From NCBI RefSeq assembly GCF_042678405.1, contig NZ_JBHTLI010000001.1, forward strand, positions 62,001 to 126,000: 64,000 bases of DNA, given 5' to 3'. The stretch's first letter is position 1. Each line of letters starts with the position of its first letter. The DNA comes from Salegentibacter_A chungangensis. Its GTDB lineage: Bacteria; Bacteroidota; Bacteroidia; Flavobacteriales; Flavobacteriaceae. Positions 15,526 to 23,954 of the stretch are shown here, one piece after another. Under the pieces are notes generated by a model. That model had not been told where the DNA came from, ran no database searches, and worked only from the letters and a program-made list of their open reading frames with translations. The position numbers and the translations under genes are program-made.

Positions 15526-16273
15526 AGATGAGATACATGCCTCAGATGCATTAGAATCAATAATTCTTAAGTTCAGGCCGGATACCCGTATTCTTGCCAA
15601 ACCGGAATCTATTGAGGAGGCCATAAGCTGGTTTAAAAAGAATGATGCTCCAGATCTTATCTTTTGTGATATTCATCTTTCAGACGGCAGCAGTTTTGAG
15701 ATCTTTAAACAGGTGGAAGTAAACACTCCCATCATTTTCACTACTGCTTATAACGAATATGCCATAGATGCCTTTAAGCTGAATAGCATAGATTATTTGC
15801 TCAAACCCTTAAAAAATGAAGAAGTAAATGCAGCGATCGAAAAATATGAAGGACTAAACCAGTCAAATCTAAATCTCGAACTGGAAAAACTTAATGATTT
15901 GCTTCGGCAGACACACCAGCTGAAAACAAAAGAAAGCAAATCAAGATTTATGGTGAAAAGCGGAAAGACCATAAAAGTGATCTCCAGCAAGGATACAGCT
16001 TACTTTCTTGCCGAAGATGGAGTGGTGCTTCTGGTTACTTTCCAGGGAAAACGCTTTGTAATCAACTATACCCTGGACCAGCTGGAAGAGGATCTGGATC
16101 CCGGCAGTTTCTTCAGGGCAAACCGGCAGCTGATCGTGAATATCAACACGGTAAAAGAAGTAAATCCTTATTTTAAAGGCAGACTCCACCTTGTGCTTGA
16201 ACCGGGACCCGAAGAAGACCAGATCATAAGCAGCAGTAAGGCTTCCAGTTTTAAAGACTGGCTGGATTACTAA
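15506..16273 (+). CDS. LytTR-family response regulator
   Basis: A 255-residue transcription factor. The receiver domain (1-120) has the acidic pocket IIEDE, the phosphoacceptor Asp in FCDIHLSDG near residue 54, Thr in FTTAYNEYAIDAF and Lys in YLLKPL near 101. A LytTR DNA-binding domain follows (about 150-255, with FFRANRQLIVNINTVKEV and FKGRLHLVL). The start is embedded in the end of the kinase gene, so the two are co-translated. It is the natural candidate to bind the 21-bp-phased repeats at 14232-14284 and to control both its own operon and the divergent receptor. Confidence 0.93.
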   Translation: MNIVIIEDEIHASDALESIILKFRPDTRILAKPESIEEAISWFKKNDAPDLIFCDIHLSDGSSFEIFKQVEVNTPIIFTTAYNEYAIDAFKLNSIDYLLKPLKNEEVNAAIEKYEGLNQSNLNLELEKLNDLLRQTHQLKTKESKSRFMVKSGKTIKVISSKDTAYFLAEDGVVLLVTFQGKRFVINYTLDQLEEDLDPGSFFRANRQLIVNINTVKEVNPYFKGRLHLVLEPGPEEDQIISSSKASSFKDWLDY

Positions 16274-16334
16274 GCAATTTATTTCGGTGAATTTCATAAC
16301 TTCCCAAAGCCGGACAAATTAATCATACCAGCAG

Positions 16335-16772
16335 ATGGATAAATTTTTCAAAGAAGCCGTAGAACAGGCCAAAAAAGGATATGCAGAAGGCGGGATTCCT
16401 ATCGGTAGCGTGCTGGTGCACAACAACAAGATCTTAGGCAAGGGCCATAACAAAAGGGTGCAGAAAGGCAGTGTGATCCTCCACGGCGAAATGGATGCCC
16501 TTGAAAACGCGGGCAGACGGCCTGCCAAAGTATACCGGAATTCGGTATTATACACCACTCTTTCTCCCTGCCCGATGTGTTCAGGCACTATTCTTCTTTA
16601 CGGCATTCCAAAAGTTGTCATAGGCGAAAACAAAACTTTTAAGGGCTCAGAAGATCTCTTAAGAGCCAATGGCGTTGAGGTGATTGTATTGGACGACAGG
16701 GAATGCAGAAAATTAATGGAGGATTTCATTAGAGAAAAGCCCGAATTATGGAATGAAGATATAGGTGAGTAA
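16335..16772 (+). CDS. Cytosine/nucleoside deaminase resembling yeast FCY1
   Basis: A 145-residue zinc-dependent CDA-fold deaminase. The zinc site is complete: His50 and catalytic Glu52 in LHGEMDALENAG, Cys79 and Cys82 in SPCPMCSG. The His-to-Cys spacing of 29 equals that of yeast cytosine deaminase. Further FCY1-like stretches are GGIPIGSVLVHN, RVQKGSVILHGE, LYTTLSPC, YGIPKVVIGEN and a C-terminus ending WNEDIGE, which I recall as almost the same in the yeast enzyme. Likely activity is cytosine to uracil (pyrimidine salvage). A tadA-like or guanine deaminase role is less likely given this C-terminus. It stands 61 nt after the LytTR gene, probably as a separate unit. Confidence 0.85.
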   Translation: MDKFFKEAVEQAKKGYAEGGIPIGSVLVHNNKILGKGHNKRVQKGSVILHGEMDALENAGRRPAKVYRNSVLYTTLSPCPMCSGTILLYGIPKVVIGENKTFKGSEDLLRANGVEVIVLDDRECRKLMEDFIREKPELWNEDIGE

Positions 16773-17027
16773 AAAGCCCTTGCTGCCCCCGGCAATTCTT
16801 AACTCTCTGTATAAACTTATTTAACAGCTCCCCTTACCTATTAATTAAAGAGATCACCTTCCGACTTAACTCAAAAGCCATTTGAATATTATCTTCTGTA
16901 CGATTACCTCAGTCCCACAATTTTTGAGTTTTTAATGTTTAAAATAGGTGTTTTCAACTAATGAATTCATCCTCTTTTAGCACTACTTTCAATCACAACT
17001 TAATCACTAATCTAAAAATTAATCAAT

Positions 17028-18389
17028 ATGAAAACTCGAGGTTATTTCATGTTCTGTTTGTTGATTATTATTTCCGCCTGCAACAATGATGATGAAGGAA
17101 ACAGTACTACTCCAACCAGGGCAAACTTCACCCTTACGATTGAAAATGTTGCAGAAGCAAAGAGCTTCATCCACTCAGGCGTATTCAACACTCCCGATGG
17201 TGATGACGCAACGGGTCCCGCAACGCCCGGAAAAGAATATGAATTCAACATTGATGCCGGACGAAGCCAGAGCCTTACTTTTGTAACGATGCTGGCGGCA
17301 ACAAACGACCTGTTCTTTGGTCCCGGAGGGGAAGGAATTGCTCTATATGATGAAATGGGAGACCCCATTACCGCCAATGTCACCAGCCAGGTCTATCTGT
17401 GGGATGCAGGCACCGAGGTAAATGAAGAGCCTTTTGTGGGGCCTAATACCGTTTCGAAACAAGCTTCGGCGAACACTGGAGAAGATGAAAACGGCAATGT
17501 GTTAAAGATCGGGGATGTCACCACCGGTTTTGAATTTGATTACCCCGCGGTCTCTGACCTTATTGAAGTTAGTATCACTCATATTCAGGATACCCGGTTT
17601 CGGGTTAATATCGAGGTTTTGGCCACGGCAGAACTGGAAACCAGCGAAGGTACGGTGGCAGCTCCTATCTCGCCCGGAGTCTGGGTGGTTCACAATGGCA
17701 ACAATCCTCTCTATACCGAAAATGAACCAGATTTCGTACAGGGCGTGGAAGCCATTGCAGAAGATGGCAACCCGGCTGCTTTAGGCGCTTATGCAGAAGA
17801 AAATACCGGGGTTACTTACCCTATCTCCCCGGGGGTATGGGTGCTCCACGAGAAAGGAACTTTTCCAATTTATAAATTAGGCACAGAGGATTATGGAGAC
17901 GGCCTCGAAGCAATTGCGGAAGATGGCAATACAGAAATACTTTCCGAAAACCTCAGCAGCCTGGAGGGCTATATTACCGGAGGGGTATTTAATACCCCAA
18001 CCGGGGCAGACGCCCCCGGGCCGTTACGTCCCGGCCACACTTATGAGTTCTCCTTTGAAGCAGAAGAAGGTGAAAACCTGTCTATTGCCACGATGTTAGC
18101 CGCAACCAATGATGTATTTATTGGAGCCATAGGAAGCGGAGTGATCCTGTTTGAGCCCGATGGAACGCCAAGAAGGGGAGATATAACCGGTAAATTCCTC
18201 CTCATAGATGCAGGCACAGAGCAAAACGAAGAGCCCGCCGTAGGCCCTAATACAGTCACCAATCAATTAGAAGCCAATACGGGAATTGAAGAAAACGGAA
18301 CTGTGGCCCTCTTAAGCAACGTTGATGACGAACGCACTTATCCTTCGGTCAATCAGATCATAAAAGTGACGCTTACTCCGGACGAATAA
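17028..18389 (+). CDS. Lipoprotein with two spondin N-terminal-type domains
   Basis: A 453-residue secreted protein. The signal with lipobox ISAC (Cys near 19) makes it a lipoprotein, probably on the outer membrane. Two copies of a Spondin_N-like module follow, at about 30-200 and 310-450. Both carry GVFNTPDG/GVFNTPTG, TMLAATND, DAGTEVNEEP/DAGTEQNEEP and VGPNTV. Between them are two shorter repeats with PISPGVWV and the shared EAIAEDGN. Spondin domains in eukaryotes act in the extracellular matrix; in bacteria the function is unknown, and adhesion or surface binding is a guess. The gene stands alone and ends in a strong terminator. Confidence 0.82.
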   Translation: MKTRGYFMFCLLIIISACNNDDEGNSTTPTRANFTLTIENVAEAKSFIHSGVFNTPDGDDATGPATPGKEYEFNIDAGRSQSLTFVTMLAATNDLFFGPGGEGIALYDEMGDPITANVTSQVYLWDAGTEVNEEPFVGPNTVSKQASANTGEDENGNVLKIGDVTTGFEFDYPAVSDLIEVSITHIQDTRFRVNIEVLATAELETSEGTVAAPISPGVWVVHNGNNPLYTENEPDFVQGVEAIAEDGNPAALGAYAEENTGVTYPISPGVWVLHEKGTFPIYKLGTEDYGDGLEAIAEDGNTEILSENLSSLEGYITGGVFNTPTGADAPGPLRPGHTYEFSFEAEEGENLSIATMLAATNDVFIGAIGSGVILFEPDGTPRRGDITGKFLLIDAGTEQNEEPAVGPNTVTNQLEANTGIEENGTVALLSNVDDERTYPSVNQIIKVTLTPDE

Positions 18390-18411
18390 TTTTACAAGAA
18401 AACTGCTATAA

Positions 18412-18441
18412 AAAAAGCCGTTCAAAACTGAACGGCTTTTT
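18412..18441. terminator. Bidirectional intrinsic terminator
   Basis: AAAAAGCCGTTCA (18412-18424) and TGAACGGCTTTTT (18429-18441) form a 13-bp stem with a 4-nt loop. It separates the convergent spondin-type gene and clpX and serves both. Confidence 0.88.
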
Positions 18442-18463
18442 ACTATTTTTCATCAACCAAACT

Positions 18464-19696
18464 TTAGGACACTGCCTTCAGCTTATTGATCGTAGATTTA
18501 TCAAGTTTATCTTCGGCATACTCCCTTGTAACCCTGAATTTGGATTCATTGCTTTCAGGCAGCTCGAACATTGCATCGGTAAGGATAGCCTCACACAGAG
18601 AACGCAATCCACGTGCTCCAAGCTTATATTCCACCGCTTTTTCCACGATATAATCCAAAGCTTCATCGGTAATATCGAACTCGATATCATCCATTTCAAA
18701 CAGTTTTTTATACTGCTTTACAATAGCATTCTTCGGTTCGGTAAGAATTGACCTAAGAGTTTTCTTATCCAAAGGATTCATATAGGTAAGCGCAGGTAAA
18801 CGCCCGATGATCTCGGGGATCAATCCGTAGTCTTTAAGATCTTTTGGAATAATGTACTTTAAAAGATTGGTTCTTTCTATAGAGTCTTCGCTCTTGGAAG
18901 CACTGAAACCAACTGCCTGCATATTCAAACGCTTGCTGATGTTTCTTTCAATCCCGTCAAAAGCACCACCTGCGATGAACAAAATATTTTCGGTATCTAC
19001 CTCAATAAATTTCTGATCGGGATGCTTTCTTCCTCCTTTAGGCGGAACGTTTACGGTAGTCCCTTCCAATAGCTTGAGCAACGCCTGCTGCACGCCTTCC
19101 CCTGATACATCGCGGGTAATTGAAGGATTATCACTCTTACGCGCAATCTTATCTATCTCATCAATAAACACGATCCCACGCTGAGCTTTGTCAACATTAT
19201 AATCGGCAGCCTGAAGCAACCTGGTAAGTATACCTTCAACATCTTCCCCCACGTATCCCGCTTCAGTCAATACAGTAGCATCAACTATAGCTAAAGGAAC
19301 ATTAAGCATCTTGGCGATGGTCTTGGCAATAAGGGTTTTCCCGGTTCCTGTTTCCCCCACCATCACAATGTTACTCTTCTGGATTTCCACATCATCTTCA
19401 GATGATGGCTGAAGCAGTCTCTTATAATGGTTATAAACAGCAACCGACATTACTTTTTTGGTAGCTTCCTGGCCTATCACATATTCATCAAGAAAAGCCT
19501 TGATGGTTTTAGGCTTGCTAAGCATAAGGTCTGAAGACAATTCCTTTGCCTCCCCCTGCTTGAGCTCTTCGAGAACTATCCCATGAGCCTGTTCAATGCA
19601 GCGGTCGCAAATGTGAGCGTCCAGACCGGCAATAAGTAAATTGGTTTCCGGTTTCTTCCTTCCACAAAAGGAACATTCTAATTCTTCTTTCGCCAT
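18464..19696 (-). CDS. clpX: ClpX, ATPase subunit of the ClpXP protease
   Basis: A 410-residue AAA+ unfoldase that feeds substrates to ClpP in the cytoplasm. The N-terminal zinc finger has two CxxC pairs (CSFCGRK, CDRC, residues 8-34). Walker A is GETGTGKT and the pore loop GYVGEDVE. Walker B is VFIDEIDKIA and the sensor-2 arginine lies in KLGARGLRS. VGF in NMQAVGFSASK is probably the ClpP-docking loop. The start at 19696 (MAKEELEC) is preferred because the family begins there; an ATG three codons upstream (19705) is the alternative. It lies 50-60 nt after clpP on the same strand. Confidence 0.97.
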   Translation of the reverse strand: MAKEELECSFCGRKKPETNLLIAGLDAHICDRCIEQAHGIVLEELKQGEAKELSSDLMLSKPKTIKAFLDEYVIGQEATKKVMSVAVYNHYKRLLQPSSEDDVEIQKSNIVMVGETGTGKTLIAKTIAKMLNVPLAIVDATVLTEAGYVGEDVEGILTRLLQAADYNVDKAQRGIVFIDEIDKIARKSDNPSITRDVSGEGVQQALLKLLEGTTVNVPPKGGRKHPDQKFIEVDTENILFIAGGAFDGIERNISKRLNMQAVGFSASKSEDSIERTNLLKYIIPKDLKDYGLIPEIIGRLPALTYMNPLDKKTLRSILTEPKNAIVKQYKKLFEMDDIEFDITDEALDYIVEKAVEYKLGARGLRSLCEAILTDAMFELPESNESKFRVTREYAEDKLDKSTINKLKAVS

Positions 19697-19755
19697 TTCT
19701 TTCATTTTCCGGTTATCGGTTTCTGCTCTATAATATAATAAAGCTTAGCCGAAAC

Positions 19756-20436
19756 CTATCCTTCTCTCGTTAAAATTTCATCGATCATTCCATACTCCTT
19801 AGCTCTGTCTGCCTTCATCCAGTAATCACGATCACTGTCTTCATAAACCTTGTCATAGGTTTGTCCTGAATGTTTTGAAATGATCTGGTACAATTCTTCC
19901 TTAAGGGTAAGGATCTCTCTGGCTGTGATCTCAATATCACTGGCCTGGCCCTGGGCTCCGCCTAAAGGCTGATGTATCATCACCCTTGAATGCGGCAATC
20001 CGCTTCTTTTCCCTTTTTCTCCTGCACAAAGCAGCACTGCTCCCATAGAAGCTGCCATCCCCGTACAGATCGTTGCCACATCGGGCTTTATGAACTGCAT
20101 GGTGTCATAAATACCAAGTCCGGCATAAACACTACCTCCCGGTGAGTTTATATAGATCTGAATGTCTTTAGACGCATCTGTACTCTCAAGAAAAAGCAAT
20201 TGTGCCTGTACTATATTGGCAACCTGATCGTTTATTGCGGTCCCCAAAAAGATAATACGGTCCATCATTAGCCTCGAAAAAACATCCATTGCAACAGCGT
20301 TCATCTGGCGTTCCTCAATAATATTGGGAGTCATCCCAACCGGAGTCATACTGCTTACAATTTCCTGGTAATAGTTACTATTAATTCCGTGGTGTTTGGT
20401 GGCGTATTTTTCAAACTCTCTTCCGTAATCCATCAA
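19756..20436 (-). CDS. clpP: ClpP, proteolytic subunit of ClpXP
   Basis: A 226-residue serine peptidase that forms the barrel of the cytosolic ClpXP protease. The nucleophile Ser is in GMAASMGAVLL, His in VMIHQPLGG and the Asp follows in the usual helix region. The substrate loop INSPGGSVYAGLGIYD is also intact. The N-terminus is somewhat longer than in E. coli, as usual in Flavobacteriia (MDYGREFEKYATKHHG), and two adjacent Met codons leave the exact start open by one residue. It lies between tig and clpX, and a hairpin separates it from tig. Confidence 0.97.
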   Translation of the reverse strand: MMDYGREFEKYATKHHGINSNYYQEIVSSMTPVGMTPNIIEERQMNAVAMDVFSRLMMDRIIFLGTAINDQVANIVQAQLLFLESTDASKDIQIYINSPGGSVYAGLGIYDTMQFIKPDVATICTGMAASMGAVLLCAGEKGKRSGLPHSRVMIHQPLGGAQGQASDIEITAREILTLKEELYQIISKHSGQTYDKVYEDSDRDYWMKADRAKEYGMIDEILTREG

Positions 20437-20479
20437 TTTTTTATTTTTTAAAGATTCTTAATCAAGAACCCCTTTTTAA

Positions 20480-20515
20480 GCTAAAAAGGCGTTATCCCTA
20501 TTAGGTTAACGCCTT
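20480..20515 (-). terminator. Hairpin terminator or attenuator between tig and clpP
   Basis: AAGGCGTTA (20486-20494) pairs with TAACGCCTT (20507-20515). On the minus strand five T follow the stem. It can end or attenuate tig transcription. I could not find a clear promoter for clpP below it, so partial read-through is possible. Confidence 0.65.
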
Positions 20516-20543
20516 AAAGATAGGTATAAATTTTAAAAAAGGC

Positions 20544-21866
20544 TTACTTGTAAATCTCTTTCACAAATTCTTCGTAAGTCAGCTCTTTTTCATCAAATTT
20601 CATATTCTCCTTGTAGAATTCAAGAAGTTTTTCGTTCATCAATTGTTCAGATAAACGCTTCACTTCATCCTGATTAGAAAGGATTCTTGCCGCGATATCA
20701 TCAAGCTCTTTCTGTGAAGGATCCATCTGGCCAAACTGAGCCATCTGCTGCTTGATCTTATCGGTAGCAAAAGCCTTAAGATCTTCAAAGTTCACCTCAA
20801 GGTTGTTCTCTTTGATGATCTTTCCTTCGATCAACTGGTAACGAAGTCCTTTTTCGCTCTTTTCATATTCTTCTTTTGCTTCTTCCTCGGTCATTGGTTT
20901 TTCTCCAACGGTCTGGATCCACTTCTGAAGAAATTCTTTTGGAAGTTCAAAATCGGTCTTTTCGATCAAAGCTTCAGTAACATCATTCATCAACTGCTGA
21001 TCGCTTTGCTGCTCAAATTGCTTGGCCGCATCCTCCTTGATCTTTTCCTTAAGCTCGGTAACGGTCTTTACCTGGTCTTTTCCGAAAAGCTTATCGAAAA
21101 GCTCCTGGTCAAGATCTGCAAGTTCTCTTTTGTTGATCTCAGAGATAGTGAATTCAACCTCTATATCAAGATCGTGAGCCTTATCGTGCTCGATCCCAAG
21201 ATGCTGAATAAGCTCGTGATCGTCTTCAAAAAGATTTTTGGTCTTAAGTTTAAGGGTATCCCCTACTTTAGAACCAACAAATTTATTAAGGTTTCTCTTG
21301 CCTTTTACTTTTTCAAGTTCAACTGAAGTTTCTTTTTCGATCCCCTCTTCTTCATTCTTGAAGGTACCTGCAACAACATCTCCTTCTTCCACCTCATCTT
21401 TAGAGATCAGCTTTCCGTATTGTTTCTGAATAGATTCGATCTGGTTGTTCACCATCTCTTCATCAGCAACAATGTTATATTTTGTTACCGGTTTCTTCAG
21501 CTCAAGGTCAACATCAAATTCAGGAGAAAGTCCAAGTTCGAATTCGAAAGTGTAGTCTTCCTTATCCCAGTCAAAATTTTCCTGCTCCTTAGGGATAGGA
21601 TTTCCTAAAACATCCAGTTTCTCCTCGGTAAGGTAGTTGTTCAGGGATTCCTGAAGAAGTTTGTTTACCTCATCTACCAACACAGCTTTTCCGTACTGTT
21701 TCTTCACCATTCCCATTGGCACGTGACCTTTTCTAAAGCCGGGAATATTGGCATTTTTACGGTAATCCTTTAATATCTTCTCTACTTTAGGGGCGTAATC
21801 GTCTTTAGCGATATCTACTTTTACTACCGCGTTCAATTCATCAATATTCTCTCTGGTAATGTTCAT
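20544..21866 (-). CDS. tig: Trigger factor, ribosome-associated chaperone
   Basis: A 440-residue folding chaperone of the nascent-chain exit site. The N-terminal domain carries the ribosome-docking signature as IPGFRKGHVPMGMVKKQYG (around 40-58). An FKBP-like PPIase domain occupies about 150-245, with EEGDVVAGTF standing where the PPIase strand usually lies, and isomerase activity may be weak. A long helical C-terminal chaperone region follows. Length is typical. A strong promoter lies 27-56 nt upstream. Trigger factor next to clpP-clpX is a common bacterial arrangement. Confidence 0.93.
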   Translation of the reverse strand: MNITRENIDELNAVVKVDIAKDDYAPKVEKILKDYRKNANIPGFRKGHVPMGMVKKQYGKAVLVDEVNKLLQESLNNYLTEEKLDVLGNPIPKEQENFDWDKEDYTFEFELGLSPEFDVDLELKKPVTKYNIVADEEMVNNQIESIQKQYGKLISKDEVEEGDVVAGTFKNEEEGIEKETSVELEKVKGKRNLNKFVGSKVGDTLKLKTKNLFEDDHELIQHLGIEHDKAHDLDIEVEFTISEINKRELADLDQELFDKLFGKDQVKTVTELKEKIKEDAAKQFEQQSDQQLMNDVTEALIEKTDFELPKEFLQKWIQTVGEKPMTEEEAKEEYEKSEKGLRYQLIEGKIIKENNLEVNFEDLKAFATDKIKQQMAQFGQMDPSQKELDDIAARILSNQDEVKRLSEQLMNEKLLEFYKENMKFDEKELTYEEFVKEIYK

Positions 21867-21892
21867 CTTGACTTGTTATAAAAATTGGAGTG

Positions 21893-21922
21893 CAAAATTA
21901 CACTTTTTTCGGAAGCCCGCAA
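21893..21922 (-). promoter_or_regulatory. Promoter of tig (clp cluster)
   Basis: On the minus strand, TTG (21920-21922), a 19-nt spacer and a perfect TAATTTTG (21893-21900) match the Bacteroidota promoter consensus. The leader to the tig ATG is about 20 nt. Confidence 0.75.
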
Positions 21923-21952
21923 AGTTTCAAAACCTTGAATTTCAGCAAGCTC

Positions 21953-22294
21953 CTAATCTGATTTTAATAACGAGAATAAGATCGACTGAAAAAGGGACAG
22001 AAGAAGGCTGAATATTATGGCAATCAGCAACCCGTCTACCTGGAAACCACCTACAAAGGCATCGGCCAGCAAAATTATTATGGCGTTTATCACCAGCAGA
22101 AATAAACCAAGAGTAAGGATGGTTACCGGCAGGGTAAAGATCACCAAAATAGGTTTCACGATAAGATTTAGAATGGCCAGCACGATGGCTACAATTATAG
22201 CCGTAACATAACTGGCTACGTGGACTCCCGGAAGAAATTTTGCGAGAACCACTACCGCAAGAGCGGTAAGTAAAATTCTAAGTATGAAATTCAT
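21953..22294 (-). CDS. Phage-holin-4-type small membrane protein
   Basis: A 113-residue inner-membrane protein with four hydrophobic helices, including LNLIVKPILVIFTLPVTILT and LGLFLLVINAIIILLADAFV. NLIVKPIL, LPVTILTLGLF and INA are hallmarks of the family named Phage_holin_4_2, also YvlD-like. Despite the name these are chromosomal housekeeping membrane proteins of unknown role, and nothing phage-like surrounds it. It lies downstream of the SGNH gene and its terminator, so it may have its own promoter, which I did not find. Confidence 0.82.
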   Translation of the reverse strand: MNFILRILLTALAVVVLAKFLPGVHVASYVTAIIVAIVLAILNLIVKPILVIFTLPVTILTLGLFLLVINAIIILLADAFVGGFQVDGLLIAIIFSLLLSLFQSILFSLLKSD

Positions 22295-22325
22295 AATTTA
22301 ATAAGTTGGTTGCTAACAAAAATGC

Positions 22326-22357
22326 AAAAAAAACGCCGGAATATTTCCGGCGTTTTT
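22326..22357 (-). terminator. Terminator of the SGNH lipoprotein gene
   Basis: AAAAACGCCGGAA and TTCCGGCGTTTTT pair around a TAT loop (22329-22357). A T-run follows the stem on the minus strand. It lies 24 nt past the stop of the SGNH gene. Confidence 0.85.
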
Positions 22358-22380
22358 AAGTTTTTTATGAGTGCTTGTGA

Positions 22381-23943
22381 TTATTGCACTTCATTATTAT
22401 AGGTAATGGTACCAAAGTTACCCGGATCCAGCATAGGTACTTCTGAGCCATAAGTAGCATTTACCTCCATTATCATCTCGTTTGCGATAACTGCGTTACC
22501 CCTTGGAGTGAGGTGAATTCCGTCAAGAGAAAAAGCACCACCGGTTCCAAATTCATCGGTAAGTATGGTTCCGTTAACCTGTATCCCCTCACCAGCAAGC
22601 TTATCCAGCACAGCATTGGCATCTACAAGCGCAAGACCATTTGCCTCTGCAAGAGCCGAAATAGTAGCGTTATATGCGTTGGTGGCCGCTTCTATCTTAC
22701 CAAGCTCTTCTTTATCCAAAGCATCTTTATCATCTATACCGCTTACGGCATTTATAACAAGCTCAGCTTCGGCCTCGGTAGGCTGTTGACCCTGTTGAAG
22801 TTTTCCGAGCACCTGCATTACTTCAGGGGTGAGCATTACAGAACCATAACCCTGTGCGAGTGCAGTTCTGTCTATAGTTAACAGAAGTAATTCCTCTTCT
22901 GTCATTTGTCTGAAACCTAAAGGATTCATCTCCGTTTTAGGAACATCTATAAGAAAACGATTCTCATCTGCCTTAAAGCTTATTGCATACTGAGCCGCTA
23001 AAGCAGCTGCCTGCTCCTGAGGAACTCCTTTCTGCATTAGTCCAGCAGCAAAGATCTGAGAAACCGCCTGGAAGTAGGCTGTTAGCTGTGCTGCCTGCTC
23101 TGCTTCGAGATCAAGAGCATCGTTTGGCACCGCTGTAAAATAAGGCACCGAAGTCACATCAGGAATATTGATAAGCACTCCTCCTGAAGCTGAAGCAGAA
23201 AGATTTTCCACCATCTGGCTGTAAACAGAGCCAAATACGTTAGGGTCTGTAATATCATTAGGACCGTAGGTTGAAGGATCGGTATTGTTGGTTTGATCCA
23301 CACCTACTCCACCTGAAGTGGCATACCCAAGAACATCGTTATTTCCTATCCAAAGAGAGAAGAAAGTAGGCTCCTGCATAAGCGCATCCTTAATCACACT
23401 AGTTCCGGGAGAAGTTGCAAACCTCGCAAAATAAGGATTGGCAACACCGCCAGGCACACCAGCCACATTCCCATAGCCTTCAGCTACCAGGTGGAAGCTT
23501 TTAGCCCCGGGCACTCCCATATTATTGAAAGGCCCTTCCAGCGTATTTGTTACTTCGGTTGTAGGCGCAGCACCCCTGTAGCGTTGCGGGCTAGGCCCGG
23601 CCGCTCCAACAGCAAGCACATAACGGGTGTCTGCAATTACATTTCCGCCTAAGGTCAGTCCTCCGGCATTGTCATTCACATAAGGAATGGTGAATTCTTC
23701 AGTATCCTGAACAAGAGAAAACTGATTGGCCACAAGTTTAGGATAGGCATTCTCCTGCCCTGTAATGTAAAGAGCTCCATCTGCATAACCTGCAGTTAAC
23801 GAATTTCCTAAAGCAACATAATTTGAAAAATCAGCCTGCCCCTTTGCATAGAAATTCTGATCTTCAATAGAGTTTTCAAAATCTGCCTCACAGGAAACAA
23901 CCCCCAGAGCCAGTATCGCCATATATTTAAAGTAGTTCTTCAT
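22381..23943 (-). CDS. SGNH/GDSL-type hydrolase lipoprotein
   Basis: A 520-residue exported protein. The signal ends in lipobox VVSC (Cys near 18), so it is membrane anchored. SGNH blocks are present: nucleophile Ser in ALGNSLTAG near 45, block III in LWIGNNDVLG near 205, and block V Asp/His in LDGIHLTPRGNAVIANE near 485. The block I Ser is in GNS rather than GDS. An insertion of about 150 residues rich in Ala and Gln separates blocks III and V. It is probably an esterase or lipase acting in the periplasm or at the outer membrane. It follows a FadL-type porin by 11 nt, which suggests joint handling of lipids or other hydrophobic substrates. Confidence 0.88.
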   Translation of the reverse strand: MKNYFKYMAILALGVVSCEADFENSIEDQNFYAKGQADFSNYVALGNSLTAGYADGALYITGQENAYPKLVANQFSLVQDTEEFTIPYVNDNAGGLTLGGNVIADTRYVLAVGAAGPSPQRYRGAAPTTEVTNTLEGPFNNMGVPGAKSFHLVAEGYGNVAGVPGGVANPYFARFATSPGTSVIKDALMQEPTFFSLWIGNNDVLGYATSGGVGVDQTNNTDPSTYGPNDITDPNVFGSVYSQMVENLSASASGGVLINIPDVTSVPYFTAVPNDALDLEAEQAAQLTAYFQAVSQIFAAGLMQKGVPQEQAAALAAQYAISFKADENRFLIDVPKTEMNPLGFRQMTEEELLLLTIDRTALAQGYGSVMLTPEVMQVLGKLQQGQQPTEAEAELVINAVSGIDDKDALDKEELGKIEAATNAYNATISALAEANGLALVDANAVLDKLAGEGIQVNGTILTDEFGTGGAFSLDGIHLTPRGNAVIANEMIMEVNATYGSEVPMLDPGNFGTITYNNEVQ

Positions 23944-23954
23944 CTTTAAAAGTA

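Noticed and set aside
21953..22294. Holin-like protein as a sign of prophage
   Set aside because: The family is chromosomal despite its name, and no lysin, integrase or structural phage gene is near.
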